From positions 25,876 through 89,875 of the forward strand of contig ABYL01000013.1 of NCBI GenBank assembly GCA_000173575.1: a DNA stretch of 64,000 nucleotides, read 5' to 3'. The first letter of the stretch is position 1. Each line of letters starts with the position of its first letter. Made by a program: the position numbers and the translations under genes. Origin of the DNA: Burkholderia sp. H160. GTDB lineage: Bacteria; Pseudomonadota; Gammaproteobacteria; Burkholderiales; Burkholderiaceae. This document shows positions 27,544 through 36,778 of the stretch, piece after piece. Under the pieces are notes generated by a model. That model was given only the letters and a program-made list of their open reading frames with translations. It had not been told where the DNA came from and did not search any database.

Positions 27544-28437
27544 TCACAGCGCAACGCCTTCGTCGCCGATCAGCTTTTCGAGCAGCCAGATCAGCGCGAA
27601 GTCGATCGCGACGATGACCACCGCGAAACAGAACACGGTCGGATCGAGCGACGACACCGTGCGGCTATAGAGCCACACCGGCAAGGTCATCGTGTCGATG
27701 CTGTAGAGGAAGAACGTCACCGTGAACTCGTTGAACGAGACGATGAACGCGAACAGCATGCCGGCGAGAATGCCGGGGCGCATCAGCGGCAGCACCACGT
27801 CGATCAGTGCGCGGCCCGGGCTCGCGCCCATCACGAGCGCCGCTTCCTCGAATTCGGGGCCGATCGATGCGACCGACGCCGCGCAGTTCTTCACCGTAAA
27901 TGGCAGCGCCAGAATCACATGCGCGATGATCAGCCGGCCGACGCCAAGCTCGACCGGCAGCACGTTGAACACCAGCAGCAACGACAGGCCGAGCATCACG
28001 AGCGGATAGACGAGCGGCAGCGCGACCAGTTGCTCGACCACGGGCTTGCCGCGAAAACGATAGCGCGACAACGCGTAGGCGGCGGGCACGGAGACCAGCG
28101 TCGCGATCAGCATCGTCGAGAGCGCGACCACGAGGCTCGTGGTCAGCGCGGCGCCCATCGAGAGCGTATCGGTGGCGTCCGGCGACACGAAGCTATGCCA
28201 CGCCGCGCGATACCAGTGCAGGCTGTACGCGTGCGGCGGGAATTCGAGCGTGTCGGCCGCGCTGAACGACATCGCGATCATCGTCAGGATCGGCAGCGCG
28301 GCGAGAAACAGCACGACGCCGGCCACGAGCGCGGTCGCGCGGCCGAGCTGGCCAGGCATCGTGTGCGGCAGGCGCGGGAAGCGCGGCGAGCGAGGTTCGG
28401 TGCGCGGCAGGCGCGAGATCGGCAGCGGCGTGCTCAT
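27544..28437 (-). CDS. PotC-like ABC transporter permease
   Basis: 297 residues with six hydrophobic segments, binding-protein-dependent transport family. The EAA loop EFEEAALVMGASPGRALIDVVLPLMRPGI is clear. An N-terminal polar extension rich in arginine and proline (about 1-28) precedes the first membrane helix. ATG overlaps the stop of the upstream permease by 4 bp, so the two are coupled. With PotB-, PotA- and PotD-like partners it forms an importer for polyamines or a similar cationic or opine-like substrate; the exact substrate is not readable. Confidence 0.92.
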   Translation of the reverse strand: MSTPLPISRLPRTEPRSPRFPRLPHTMPGQLGRATALVAGVVLFLAALPILTMIAMSFSAADTLEFPPHAYSLHWYRAAWHSFVSPDATDTLSMGAALTTSLVVALSTMLIATLVSVPAAYALSRYRFRGKPVVEQLVALPLVYPLVMLGLSLLLVFNVLPVELGVGRLIIAHVILALPFTVKNCAASVASIGPEFEEAALVMGASPGRALIDVVLPLMRPGILAGMLFAFIVSFNEFTVTFFLYSIDTMTLPVWLYSRTVSSLDPTVFCFAVVIVAIDFALIWLLEKLIGDEGVAL

Positions 28438-29405
28438 GCGTGATGCTCCCCGGTGAGACGTTGGGTGCGGCGCACGAGTCGTTGCGACAGCGCCATCACG
28501 GCGAGCGTCGCGACCATCAGCACGACGCCCGAAGCGGAGGCCGCCGGCCAGTTCAACAGCGGCGCGACCTGATCGTGCACGAGCACCGCGAGCATCGGCA
28601 CGCGCCGGCCGCCGAGCAGCAGCGGCACCGCGAACGCGCTCGCGTTATACGCGAACACCAGCAGCGCACCCGACACGAGGCCCGGCATCGCGAGCGGCAA
28701 CAGCACGTGGCGCAGCGTTTGCCAACGCGTTGCGCCGAGCGTCGCGGCGGCTTCCTCGTAGGAGATCGACACCGCGCGCATCGCGCTGGAGAGCGGCAGC
28801 ACCGCAAGCGGAAACGCGGTCTGGATCAACCCGAGCAGCACCCCATGCTCGCGATACAGCCACATCACCGGACGCTCGACGAGGCCGCTCGCCAGCAGCG
28901 CGTGATTGAGCAGACCCGCCGGGCCGAGGATCACGAGCCAGCCATAGCCCTGCAGCAGCAGATTGACGAGCAGCGGCAGCAGCACACCGGCGAGCAGCAG
29001 CCGGCGCGTGAGCCGCGATTTCGTGCGCGCCATCGCGAGCGCGACCGGAATCGCGAGCACGACCGCGCAAAGCATGCTCTGGAACGCGAGCCGCAGCGTC
29101 AGCCACAACGATCTGATGAAGTAGCCGTCGAGCAGGTCCGCGTAGTTCTGCAGCGTGAAGCTGCGCCATTCGTTGCCGGACGTGCCGAAGCTCATGCGCA
29201 GCACGACCAGCGCGGCCGCGCCGAGGATGGCCAGAAACAGCAGGATCGGCGCGAGCAGCAGCCAGGGCCGCGCTTTCGCGAGCGCCGATGTCGCCGCGAC
29301 AGCTTCGGCCGACGCAGCGGCAACGTCGCCAGCGGCGCCGGGTGTCGGACCCGGCGCCGCTTCGTCCGGCATCATCGCGGCACGCCGCGGGAAGCGCGCG
29401 AGCAT
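28434..29405 (-). CDS. PotB-like ABC transporter permease
   Basis: 323 residues from ATG 29405, five bases after the binding-protein stop; an ATG at 29372 is an alternative and the ribosome site is weak for both. A 45-residue Ala/Pro-rich cytoplasmic leader precedes six membrane segments (first ARPWLLLAPILLFLAILGAA). The EAA loop SYEEAAATLGATRWQTLRHVLLPLAMPGL is typical. Its stop overlaps the next permease gene in ATGA. It is the first permease of the polyamine-type importer. Confidence 0.92.
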   Translation of the reverse strand: MLARFPRRAAMMPDEAAPGPTPGAAGDVAAASAEAVAATSALAKARPWLLLAPILLFLAILGAAALVVLRMSFGTSGNEWRSFTLQNYADLLDGYFIRSLWLTLRLAFQSMLCAVVLAIPVALAMARTKSRLTRRLLLAGVLLPLLVNLLLQGYGWLVILGPAGLLNHALLASGLVERPVMWLYREHGVLLGLIQTAFPLAVLPLSSAMRAVSISYEEAAATLGATRWQTLRHVLLPLAMPGLVSGALLVFAYNASAFAVPLLLGGRRVPMLAVLVHDQVAPLLNWPAASASGVVLMVATLAVMALSQRLVRRTQRLTGEHHA

Positions 29406-29410
29406 CGTGA

Positions 29411-30505
29411 TTACGCCGAGAAGATTTCGGTGTAGCGCTTGATCCACGCCGGCTGCACGACGGCAAGCGCCTTGTCGTCATGCAGCACGGCTTTCTCGGC
29501 GATCTGCTGCGGGCTCGGCACGAACGCGCGGCTTTCTGCCGGAATCAGCGCTTTCGAATTGACCGGGCCGTTCAGTACGTCGGCGGCCATGCGGCCTTGC
29601 ACGCCAGCGTCGAGCGAATGATTGATGAACGCGTGGATCAGGTCGCTGTCGCCCGGATGTGCTTTCGGGATCACCGTGAACATCAGCTGCGTCGCGAAGC
29701 CTTCCTTCATGCCGTAGGTCACGCCCATCTTGTACTCGGGCTTGCGGATCTGATCCGGGAAAAACGCCGGCGAGTAGATGCCGCCGATGTCGAGCGAGCC
29801 GGTGCGGAACAGGTCGGCCACCTGGTTCGGGTTCTCGCCGAGCGTCATCACGTGGTCTTTCAGTTGCGCGAGCTTCTTGAAGCCGGGCTCGATGTTCTGC
29901 TGCGAGCCGCCGTTCATCTTCGCGGCGATGATCGCGAGATCGACCGCCTCGGCCCACTCGGGCGGCGGCAGGAACACGCGGCCGGCGTACTTCGGATCCC
30001 ACAGCGCCTCGTACGACGAAGGCGGCGTCTTGACCGTCGCGGTGTTGTAGATGAGCCCGTCGGACCACAGCAGATAGCCGACGCCGAAGCCATTCGCGCC
30101 GGTGCGGTATTGCGGCGCGACTTCTTTCAGGTTCGGCAGCTTGTCGAGGTCGGGCTTCATCAGCAGGCCCGCGTCGGCGAGGCCGGATGCGCCGACGCCG
30201 GCGAGCGTGATCACGTCGTAGGTCGGGCGCTCGCCCGACGCCTTGACTTTGGCGACCATGCCGGAGGTGCCGTCGGCGCGATCGGCGATCACCTTCGCGC
30301 CGGTCTTCGCGGTGAAGGTCGCGGCGATGTTGCGCAGCGCGGCCGTGCCGGTATCGTCGGACCACGTCAGGATGCGCAGCGTCTTGCCGCTGAAGTTGTG
30401 CTCCTGCGCGCGCAGATTGAGGAACGGCATCGGCAGTGCGGATGCCGCGAGCGCCGTGCCGATCGTCTTGATGGCCTGCCTTCTACCCCGTTTGATCTGC
30501 TGCAT
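29411..30505 (-). CDS. PotD-like periplasmic binding protein
   Basis: 364 residues from ATG 30505 with AGGAG upstream. The signal sequence has a twin-arginine-like start (RGRRQAIKTIGTALAASALP). The mature part is family 1/PotD-like: LRILTWSDDTGTAALRNIAA, a KVKASGERPTYDVITLAG segment and GYLLWSDGLIYNT. It binds the substrate of the PotABC-like importer encoded downstream and heads the whole run of seven genes. The divergent LysR gene about 490 bp away is the likely regulator. Related proteins bind spermidine, putrescine or opines; which one cannot be told. Confidence 0.92.
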   Translation of the reverse strand: MQQIKRGRRQAIKTIGTALAASALPMPFLNLRAQEHNFSGKTLRILTWSDDTGTAALRNIAATFTAKTGAKVIADRADGTSGMVAKVKASGERPTYDVITLAGVGASGLADAGLLMKPDLDKLPNLKEVAPQYRTGANGFGVGYLLWSDGLIYNTATVKTPPSSYEALWDPKYAGRVFLPPPEWAEAVDLAIIAAKMNGGSQQNIEPGFKKLAQLKDHVMTLGENPNQVADLFRTGSLDIGGIYSPAFFPDQIRKPEYKMGVTYGMKEGFATQLMFTVIPKAHPGDSDLIHAFINHSLDAGVQGRMAADVLNGPVNSKALIPAESRAFVPSPQQIAEKAVLHDDKALAVVQPAWIKRYTEIFSA

Positions 30506-30997
30506 GGCGGTCTCTCCTGTGTTGAACGCCCGTTGCCCATGAATCGCTATGACCGCTGCCGGATGAACCGTGCGTGGAGGCACTGTAGGTTTGCCAAAAT
30601 CACGCAACAATCGACATATGCGCATGGGTGGCATGACGTACGCTCATGGCTCGCGGTGCCCGGACGCGGCGGCGCGCGGTTCGGCGAAGCGGCGGGAAGC
30701 AACGGGTAATGGCGCATGCGGGTTAACGTCCATATCTGACCGATGAATATCGGGTGCGTCGAGGTATGAGGAAAGCTCGGTTCTGGTGCGATCGTTGCCG
30801 GCCTTTTCGCACCACGGCGGTGCGACGTCGGTCCGGACGCGCGTTTGCTCGCGCGCCATGAGCTGAATGCATGCGGGTTGGCCCGCGCACCGGCTCGTCC
30901 GCGCGCGGCCAATCGCGTATGCTGTGGGCGTGACGGGCAGGGCGGCGGCGGGCGCCGCCAGCGCCGCGCAATGATTTTTTCTGATCCTGGACCTTCG
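30506..30997. other. Divergent control region, ABC operon and LysR gene
   Basis: About 490 bases with no supported gene between the leftward importer operon and the rightward LysR gene. Both promoters and the LysR operator should lie here. I did not find an unambiguous T-N11-A palindrome. The shadow frames that run across it have no family features. Confidence 0.4.
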
Positions 30998-31891
30998 ATG
31001 AGACGTCTCCCGCCACTCAACGCGCTGCAGATCTTCGAAACGGTCGCGCGCCATCGCAGCTTCACGCGTGCCGCCAACCATCTGTGCCTGACACAAGGCG
31101 CGGTCAGCCGGCAGATCATCGCGCTCGAGGAGTACTACAAGTTCCCGCTGTTCAAGCGTCACGCCAAGGGGCTCACGCTGACCGCCGAGGGTGAAATGTT
31201 GCTGCCGGCCGTCAAGGAGAGCTTCGCGCGCATCGAGGAAATGTCGCTGCGCCTGACGCGACAGCGCACCGATCTCGCGCTGAAAGTGCCGACCTGCGTG
31301 ATGCGCTGGATGCTGCCGAAGATCATGCGCTTCCAGTCCGAATATCCCGATCTGCACGTGCAGATCACGACGACGTGGCAGCACGACGTCGATTTCCAGA
31401 GCGAGCCGTTCGACGCGGCGATCATCTACGGCTCGTCGCCGGGTGCGGACGTGCAGGCCGTGTCGCTGTTCGAGGAGCGTCTGACGCCGGTCTGCACGCC
31501 CGAACTGCTGAAGGACAAGCCGCTCGCGCAGGTGGCCGATCTCACGCGCCACACGCTGCTGCACCCGACACGCGATCACCGTGACTGGAAGATGTGGCTC
31601 GCGAAAGCGGCGGAAACCGACGCGGCGGGCGCCGCCACGATCGACGCGGAACTCGGCCCGAGCTTCGATACGCTCGACATGGCGACCAACGCCGCCGCGC
31701 AGGGCTTCGGCGTCGCGATCAGCGACCTCGCGCTGATCGACGAGGACGTCGCGGCGCGGCGCCTCGTGCGGCCGTTCGATACGGTGCTGAAGACCGGCTG
31801 GCGCTATTACTTCGTCTATCCGGACTCAGTCGCGCAACAACAGAAGCTGAACCTGTTCCGCGACTGGATCGTCGAGCATTGGGAAGAATGA
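30998..31891 (+). CDS. LysR-family regulator, GcvA-like
   Basis: 297 residues from the ATG at 30998, which starts exactly at the usual GcvA N-terminus (RRLPPLNALQIFETVARHRSF); an in-frame ATG at 30971 adds nine residues. The helix-turn-helix is FTRAANHLCLTQGAVSRQIIALEEY. The effector domain ends with WRYYFVYPDSVAQQQKLNLFRDWI, typical of the GcvA/AmpR branch. It is divergent from the seven-gene importer operon and is its probable regulator, presumably responding to the imported substrate. That assignment rests on position. Confidence 0.92.
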   Translation: MRRLPPLNALQIFETVARHRSFTRAANHLCLTQGAVSRQIIALEEYYKFPLFKRHAKGLTLTAEGEMLLPAVKESFARIEEMSLRLTRQRTDLALKVPTCVMRWMLPKIMRFQSEYPDLHVQITTTWQHDVDFQSEPFDAAIIYGSSPGADVQAVSLFEERLTPVCTPELLKDKPLAQVADLTRHTLLHPTRDHRDWKMWLAKAAETDAAGAATIDAELGPSFDTLDMATNAAAQGFGVAISDLALIDEDVAARRLVRPFDTVLKTGWRYYFVYPDSVAQQQKLNLFRDWIVEHWEE

Positions 31892-31932
31892 GGCGGCCGC
31901 CCGCCTGAGCGGATAACGCATCACGCATCACG

Positions 31933-33015
31933 TCACGGCGCGAACGACAGAAACAGATACGCCGCGAACAGCGACAGATGCACGGCACCTTGCAGGATCG
32001 TCGTGCGTCCGGTGCTGAGCGTCAGCGTGCAGACCACGAGCGTCAGCGCGAGCAGCACCATGTCCTTGCCGTTGATGCCGAGCACGATAGGCTGGCCGAT
32101 GTAGAGGAACACGCCGGCGACGGTAGGAATAGTCAGGCCGATACTGGCCAGTGCCGAGCCCAGCGCGAGGTTCAGGCTCGTCTGCAGACGATCGCCACGC
32201 GCCGCGCGCAGCGCCGCGAGCCCTTCCGGCAACAGCACCAGTGACGCAATCACGATACCGACCACCGCCGGCGGCGCGCCCGCGCCCAGCACCGCGGATT
32301 CGATCGTCGGCGACAGCAGTTTCGCGAGCAGCACCACCGCGACGAGACTCACGAGCAGCAGCGCGCCGCTGATGGCCGCGAGTCGCGGGCTCGGCGGCTC
32401 GGCATGGACATCTTCGTCGGGCACACCGGCGAGGAAGTAATCGCGATGGCGCACGGTCTGCACGAACACGAACACGCAGTACAGCACCAGCGACGACACG
32501 CCGGCAAACGCGAGCTGCGACGGCGACAGGACCGGCCCGGCGCTAGTGGTCGTGAAGTTCGGCATCACGAGCGTCAGCACCGAGAGCGACGCGAGTACCG
32601 CCAGCGCGGCCGCCGCGCCGCGGCTCTGAAAGTCCTGCTCGCGATGGCGGATGCCGCCCACTAGCAGACACAGCCCGACGAGCCCGTTGCAGACGATCAT
32701 CACGGCCGCGAACACGGTGTCGCGCGCGAGGCCGGCTTTCTCGGGACCCGAGCTCAGCATCACCGATACGATCAGCGCCACCTCGATCACCGTGACGGCG
32801 ACTGCGAGCACCAGGGTGCCAAAAGGCTCGCCGACCCGATGCGCGACCACTTCAGCATGATGCACGGCGGCAAATACGGCCGCGCACAGCGACACACCGA
32901 CCACCGCGAGCAGCAGCGCGTTGCCCGGTATCGCGACCGCGGCGCCGAGCACGATCCAGGCAATGATCGGCACGACGAGGGTCCAGCGGGGTAAGACGGT
33001 CGCGGGTGAGGTCAT
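31933..33015 (-). CDS. CaCA-family (ChaA-like) cation/proton antiporter
   Basis: 360 residues, about eleven hydrophobic segments. Two alpha-repeats are visible: VLAVAVTVIEVALIVSVMLSS with GLVGLCLLVGG, and a second with IVIASLVLLPEGLAALRAA and LGSALASIGLTIPTVA. The acidic residue in each repeat and the inverted symmetry mark a Ca2+/H+ or Na+/H+ antiporter in the inner membrane. It resembles ChaA and the rhizobial Y4hA ionic transporter. Monocistronic; it converges on the LysR gene. Confidence 0.92.
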   Translation of the reverse strand: MTSPATVLPRWTLVVPIIAWIVLGAAVAIPGNALLLAVVGVSLCAAVFAAVHHAEVVAHRVGEPFGTLVLAVAVTVIEVALIVSVMLSSGPEKAGLARDTVFAAVMIVCNGLVGLCLLVGGIRHREQDFQSRGAAAALAVLASLSVLTLVMPNFTTTSAGPVLSPSQLAFAGVSSLVLYCVFVFVQTVRHRDYFLAGVPDEDVHAEPPSPRLAAISGALLLVSLVAVVLLAKLLSPTIESAVLGAGAPPAVVGIVIASLVLLPEGLAALRAARGDRLQTSLNLALGSALASIGLTIPTVAGVFLYIGQPIVLGINGKDMVLLALTLVVCTLTLSTGRTTILQGAVHLSLFAAYLFLSFAP

Positions 33016-33122
33016 GCGTTTCAGGCGCGGGATTGGAACGTGAACTGGACGTCGCGGCGCGGTTTCCGCCGTCGACGCCAGCTTGCTGCTTTTACTTCAA
33101 CTTCATCGGCTGGTTGGCCGGC

Positions 33123-33482
33123 TTACTGGCCGATCGCGCGGATCGTCAGCCCGTTTTTCACCGACGTCACGCCCGCCACGCCTTGCGCGGAGGTGGTCGC
33201 GAGTTCGATCTGAGCCTGTTCCGGTACCGAGCCGGCCAGCGTGACGGCACCGTCGCGTGCGCGCACGGTGATGTTGCCGACGGTCAGACCCTTCGTACGC
33301 GCGAGCGTCGCGCGGACCTTCTTCTGCAGCGCGCGGTTGGCTGCGCGAGTCTCCTTGGCGGTCGGCCCCGATGCCGCCGGCGCCGCGGTCGCGGCTGGGG
33401 CGCTGTCTTGCGCGTACGCGTTGAGGGAAGCGAGAACGACCAGCGCGGCGCCGATCATCTTGACTGAGGGGAATGCTTTCAT
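33123..33482 (-). CDS. Secreted BON-domain protein
   Basis: 119 residues: a signal peptide ([20 protein letters not shown], cleavage near AYA), a 25-residue Ala/Pro-rich linker, and one BON domain ([32 protein letters not shown] in pieces, then [11 protein letters not shown]). BON domains bind phospholipid surfaces and protect the envelope from osmotic stress (OsmY-like), though OsmY has two. CAGGAGATGG just before the ATG is a good ribosome site. Single gene between the antiporter and the broken glycosylase. Confidence 0.9.
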   Translation of the reverse strand: MKAFPSVKMIGAALVVLASLNAYAQDSAPAATAAPAASGPTAKETRAANRALQKKVRATLARTKGLTVGNITVRARDGAVTLAGSVPEQAQIELATTSAQGVAGVTSVKNGLTIRAIGQ

Positions 33483-33725
33483 TCAACCATCTCCTGTTGT
33501 CGTAGGAACGTCGTCCCCGGATGGGGACGATATTTTTACCAGCGGGTACAGCAGCGGGATTCAAAGCGGATGGAGCATGCAACCGGCCGTGAGACCGACC
33601 GTTGCACACAATACAACAATTGGTGCCATGTTGCTCTCAATGGCGGGCAGAGTGAGGCTTTGGTACAACGAACAGGCCGAGCGCAACCGGACAGGTTGCC
33701 GGACCGGTTTCAGGACATCCAACGC

Positions 33726-34354
33726 ATGCGAAACGAGCCTCTTCCCATCCGCCCGTTGCACCGCGACGATCTGCCGGTCGACACCGTCGAGCTCGCGCGC
33801 TTCATGGTCGGCAAATACCTCGTGCACGATCTGCCCGAGGACGCCTGAGCGGACGCATCGTCGAGACCGAGGCGTATCCGCTCGGCGATTCGACGAGCCA
33901 TGCGTTCGTCGGCCGTCGTCCGCACAACGGGTCGATGTTCCTCGCGCGCGGTCACGCCTATGTGCGGCTGACCTACGGCGTTTCGTACATGCTGAACATG
34001 TCGGCGGAAGCGGAGGAGGTCGGCGCCGGCATTCTGCTGCGCGCGATCGAACCGCTCGAAGGACTCGCGCTGATGGAAGCGCGCCGGCCCGGCGTGGCGC
34101 TGCGCGATCTCGCGCGCGGACCCGGCCGGCTGACCGTTGCGTTCGGCATCGGCAAGGCGTTCGACGGCCACGATCTGTGCACGGGACGGGGGCTATGGAT
34201 CGGCGTGATCGAGACCGGCGCGGCACTGATCGGCGTGACGACGCGCATCGGCCTGTCGCGCGAAATGCATCGGCCGTTGCGATTTTTCGAGCCGGGCAGC
34301 GCGTTCGTCAGCGGGCCGCGCAAGCTATTGACGATTCCGCATTCGGGCGCATGA
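33726..34354 (+). pseudogene. mpg: 3-methyladenine DNA glycosylase, frameshifted
   Basis: The AAG/MPG family base-excision enzyme, split by one frameshift. The first frame (33726-33848) reads [20 protein letters not shown] and stops; the second picks up at 33845 with [20 protein letters not shown], containing the catalytic glutamate, then [17 protein letters not shown] and [17 protein letters not shown] to the end at 34354. Joining the frames gives about 209 residues, the full family length, and needs one base restored in the CC run at 33844-33845 (GACGCC-TGAGCGG). Everything else is intact, so this is either a recent mutation or a sequencing error. Confidence 0.85.
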
Positions 34355-34655
34355 CATCGCGGCCGCGCGAGTACGCCGATGCAAATGTTTCGGCCTTCGC
34401 GCAAGGCGGATTTTTCTCAGATCAGACGTATTTCGGAAACATTAGACGCAAACGTTTCGATCCCGATAATTGTTAACCGAAAGATCAAGCTGGCGGAGTC
34501 GGTTCAACCATTTCCCCGGGATTATTGCGAACTGAACAATTTTTTATCTCTAATTTAAGGGTTTTCCCTTGTTCATGCGGTGACTAGACTGAATCTGTTC
34601 GCTGCGCACCACGGTGGCGGCGATGCAGATAAAACCACATTGGAGGGAAGTCACC
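34355..34655. other. Intergenic, AT-rich promoter region of the DUF4148 gene
   Basis: Three hundred bases with no gene. The stretch 34505-34570 is AT-rich (ending TTTTTTATCTCTAATTTAAG) and is the likely promoter of the DUF4148 gene, whose ribosome site GGAGGG is at 34642-34647. Confidence 0.4.
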
Positions 34656-35003
34656 ATGAAATCGCTGATCAAGGCAGTCGCTATTGCAGCCGTTCTCGCC
34701 GCACCGGTCGCGGCGTTCGCGCAGGCGAGCCAGCAGCCGGTCACGCGCGCGGAAGTCCGCAACGAACTAATCCAACTGGAGCATGCGGGCTATAACCCGT
34801 CGACAACGAACGACTCGAATTACCCGGCCGACGTCCAGGCCGCCGAGCAACGCGTGCAAGCGCAAAACCCAGCCGTCGCGCAGACGCAGACCCAGCCGAC
34901 CGCCGACACGAGCGGTTATGGCGCACCGATGAGCGGACGGACGCAAGCGGGCGGCGTGGCGCAGCCGATGACTGGTCCGAAAAGCGTGTACTTCGGTAAC
35001 TGA
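34656..35003 (+). CDS. Secreted DUF4148 protein
   Basis: 115 residues: signal peptide (MKSLIKAVAIAAVLAAPVAA, cleavage near FAQ), then the short DUF4148 motif VTRAEVRNELIQLEHAGYNP that defines this Burkholderiaceae family, and a glutamine-rich disordered tail ending GPKSVYFGN. Function unknown; many paralogues occur per genome. ATG 34656 is chosen over 34614 because of GGAGGG at 34642-34647 and the signal peptide. Followed by a terminator. Confidence 0.92.
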   Translation: MKSLIKAVAIAAVLAAPVAAFAQASQQPVTRAEVRNELIQLEHAGYNPSTTNDSNYPADVQAAEQRVQAQNPAVAQTQTQPTADTSGYGAPMSGRTQAGGVAQPMTGPKSVYFGN

Positions 35004-35050
35004 TTGCCACGCACATAACACAACGCTGTGAGCCGCTTGCGGCGGCGCGT

Positions 35051-35087
35051 AGCGTTTCATACGGCGCACAGCGTTTCATACGGCGCA
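35051..35087 (+). repeat. Tandem 18-bp duplication in the DUF4148 3' region
   Basis: AGCGTTTCATACGGCGCA occurs at 35051-35068 and again at 35070-35087, perfect copies one base apart, between the DUF4148 stop and its terminator. Probably slippage. Confidence 0.85.
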
Positions 35088-35096
35088 AAGTAGCTC

Positions 35097-35128
35097 GGCC
35101 CAGGCTCTTCGAGGTTTGGGCCTTTTTT
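35097..35128 (+). terminator. Rho-independent terminator
   Basis: GGCCCA (35097-35102) pairs with TGGGCC (35117-35122), with an inner CTC/GAG pairing around TTC, followed by six Ts. It ends the DUF4148 transcript. Confidence 0.75.
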
Positions 35129-35148
35129 GCGTCCGGCCGCGCCCGATC

Positions 35149-35592
35149 TCAGAGCCGTTCGCCGTGAATGTAGAACTCGAGTTGCTGGATCGTGAACTGC
35201 TGTTCCGCGATGATGTCCTTCACGAGGTCCCCGATCGACACCATGCCGATCAGCCGGTCGTTCTGGATGACCGGCAGGTGACGCATGCGCCGTTCGGTCA
35301 TCAGCGCCATGCATTCTTCGGTCGTCTGATCCGGACGAACGAAGCGCACTGCCTTGCTCATGATGTCGCGCACCGGCGTCGCCTTCGACGACCGGTCCAT
35401 CAGGACTATCTTGCGCGCGTAGTCGCGCTCCGTGACGATGCCGGCGATACTGTCGCCGTCCGTCACCACCAGCGCGCCGATGCCCTTTTCGGCCATCAAC
35501 CGGATCGCCTCGTAGACGGAATCGTCGGCGCCGATCGTGTAGACGTCGGAGGAGTTCGGTTTCGTTTTAAGAAGCTGTGCAACGCTTGTCAT
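35149..35592 (-). CDS. CBS-domain pair protein
   Basis: 147 residues consisting of two CBS domains: the first about 18-70 (DSVYEAIRLMAEKGIGALVV, IAGIVTERDYARKI), the second about 80-138 (TTEECMALMTERRMRHLPVI, LIGMVSIGDLVKDI). Pairs of this kind bind adenine nucleotides and act as energy sensors on a partner protein; none is fused here. GGAG at about 35597-35600 on the complementary strand suits the ATG at 35592. It stands alone, convergent with the DUF4148 gene and divergent from ribA. Confidence 0.92.
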   Translation of the reverse strand: MTSVAQLLKTKPNSSDVYTIGADDSVYEAIRLMAEKGIGALVVTDGDSIAGIVTERDYARKIVLMDRSSKATPVRDIMSKAVRFVRPDQTTEECMALMTERRMRHLPVIQNDRLIGMVSIGDLVKDIIAEQQFTIQQLEFYIHGERL

Positions 35593-35883
35593 GGAGCGGC
35601 TCCGTTTCGCAGTGCAGCACGCCGAAATGGCGCACTATCGTGAGGGACAGGCGATACCAGTATAGGCGCGCCATGCGGCCGCGGTACACCAGGAATACCT
35701 GTGACGCACGGGTCGAGGGGCGCCGGATCGGCGTGGTTCGGACAGTTTTGGTGGTCTCGTCGCCGAGCGCCACGCGTTGCCGTGGCGGGCAGCGTCCTAC
35801 GGCCGCGAAGGGGCATCCGCGTGCGGCATCCGGATTAGCGGTAAACTCGCAGTCCACACCTTATCCCCGGCTCACCCGGGTTC

Positions 35884-36558
35884 ATGCCAGCACCATTGTT
35901 TAACGCCATGCTCACGTCTCAGGATCCATCGCCCGCAGCGAACGGCGCCGTCACCGGCGAATGCGTCGTTCTCGACGCCACAGCAACGCTGCCCACACGC
36001 TACGGCACGTTCACTTCCTATGTGTTTCGCGTGGTCGAGAGCGGCGCCGAACATCTTGCGCTCGTGATGGGCGATGTCGCCAACCAGTCGTCGGTGCTGA
36101 CGCGCCTGCATTCGGAATGTCTGACGGGCGACGTGCTCGGCTCCTATCGCTGCGACTGCGGCGAGCAGCTCGATCTCGCGCTGCGCTATATCGCGGCCGA
36201 GGGTTGCGGCGTGCTGCTGTATCTGCGCGGGCACGAAGGACGCGGCATCGGCCTGTCGAACAAGATCCGCGCCTATGCGCTGCAGGAGCAGGGACGCGAT
36301 ACCGTCGAAGCTAACCTCGATCTCGGCCTGCCCGACGATTCACGCGAATATGATTCGGCCGCGGGCATCCTGCGCACGCTGAAAGTCACGTCGGTGCGGC
36401 TGATGAGCAACAATCCGGAGAAGTTCGACACGCTGTCGAAGCACGGTATTCCCGTGTGCGAGCGCGTGGCGCTCGCGATTCCGATGCGCGAGGAAAACGA
36501 GCGCTATATCCGTACGAAGCAGCTGAAGTTCGGGCATTACTTCGACGAGAACGAATAG
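35884..36558 (+). CDS. ribA: GTP cyclohydrolase II
   Basis: 224 residues. Opens GTP to start riboflavin synthesis in the cytosol. All hallmarks are present: the zinc site [21 protein letters not shown] with three cysteines, the [20 protein letters not shown] nucleotide loop, and the later [19 protein letters not shown]. There is no fused RibB domain, so it is a stand-alone RibA. Two starts are possible, 35884 and 35908, neither with a good ribosome site; the region before [13 protein letters not shown] is variable in the family. It is the last gene of normal chromosomal character before the integrases. Confidence 0.94.
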   Translation: MPAPLFNAMLTSQDPSPAANGAVTGECVVLDATATLPTRYGTFTSYVFRVVESGAEHLALVMGDVANQSSVLTRLHSECLTGDVLGSYRCDCGEQLDLALRYIAAEGCGVLLYLRGHEGRGIGLSNKIRAYALQEQGRDTVEANLDLGLPDDSREYDSAAGILRTLKVTSVRLMSNNPEKFDTLSKHGIPVCERVALAIPMREENERYIRTKQLKFGHYFDENE

Positions 36559-36700
36559 TAGCAAGTCGAGACCTGTCCGGGTTCGTCCATAGTGAGCCAA
36601 TGGATGCTTCAAGTATCTGAATAAAAAAGAAAAAATATCGGAAGAGCTCGCTCAATTGGCACATCAACGCTTTTCTGTGTGCGACTAAACTCGCTACCTT

Positions 36701-36772
36701 GGCGTAGGTTTTTGCTGCATTGTGCTGCAAACCTACGCCGAGTATGCTTCTCTCAGAAAAACCTACGCCGAG
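36701..36772. repeat. Three copies of an AAACCTACGCC motif before integrase 1
   Basis: The motif is at 36729-36739 and 36759-36769 in direct orientation, both followed by GAG, and inverted at 36701-36711 (GGCGTAGGTTT). The inverted and first direct copies form an 11-bp perfect inverted repeat; all three lie within 78 bp before the integrase start at 36779. Likely integrase arm sites or an autoregulatory operator. Confidence 0.7.
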
Positions 36773-36778
36773 GGAAGT

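Noticed and set aside
26457-29435. Three long plus-strand open frames (331-386 codons)
   Set aside because: They lie antisense to the ATPase and permease genes and arise from high GC at third positions. Composition is Arg/His/Gln-rich without motifs.
36656-36680. TTGGCAC...TTTT resembling a sigma-54 promoter
   Set aside because: The spacing between the GG and GC elements is nine bases instead of ten and the -12 element is poor.
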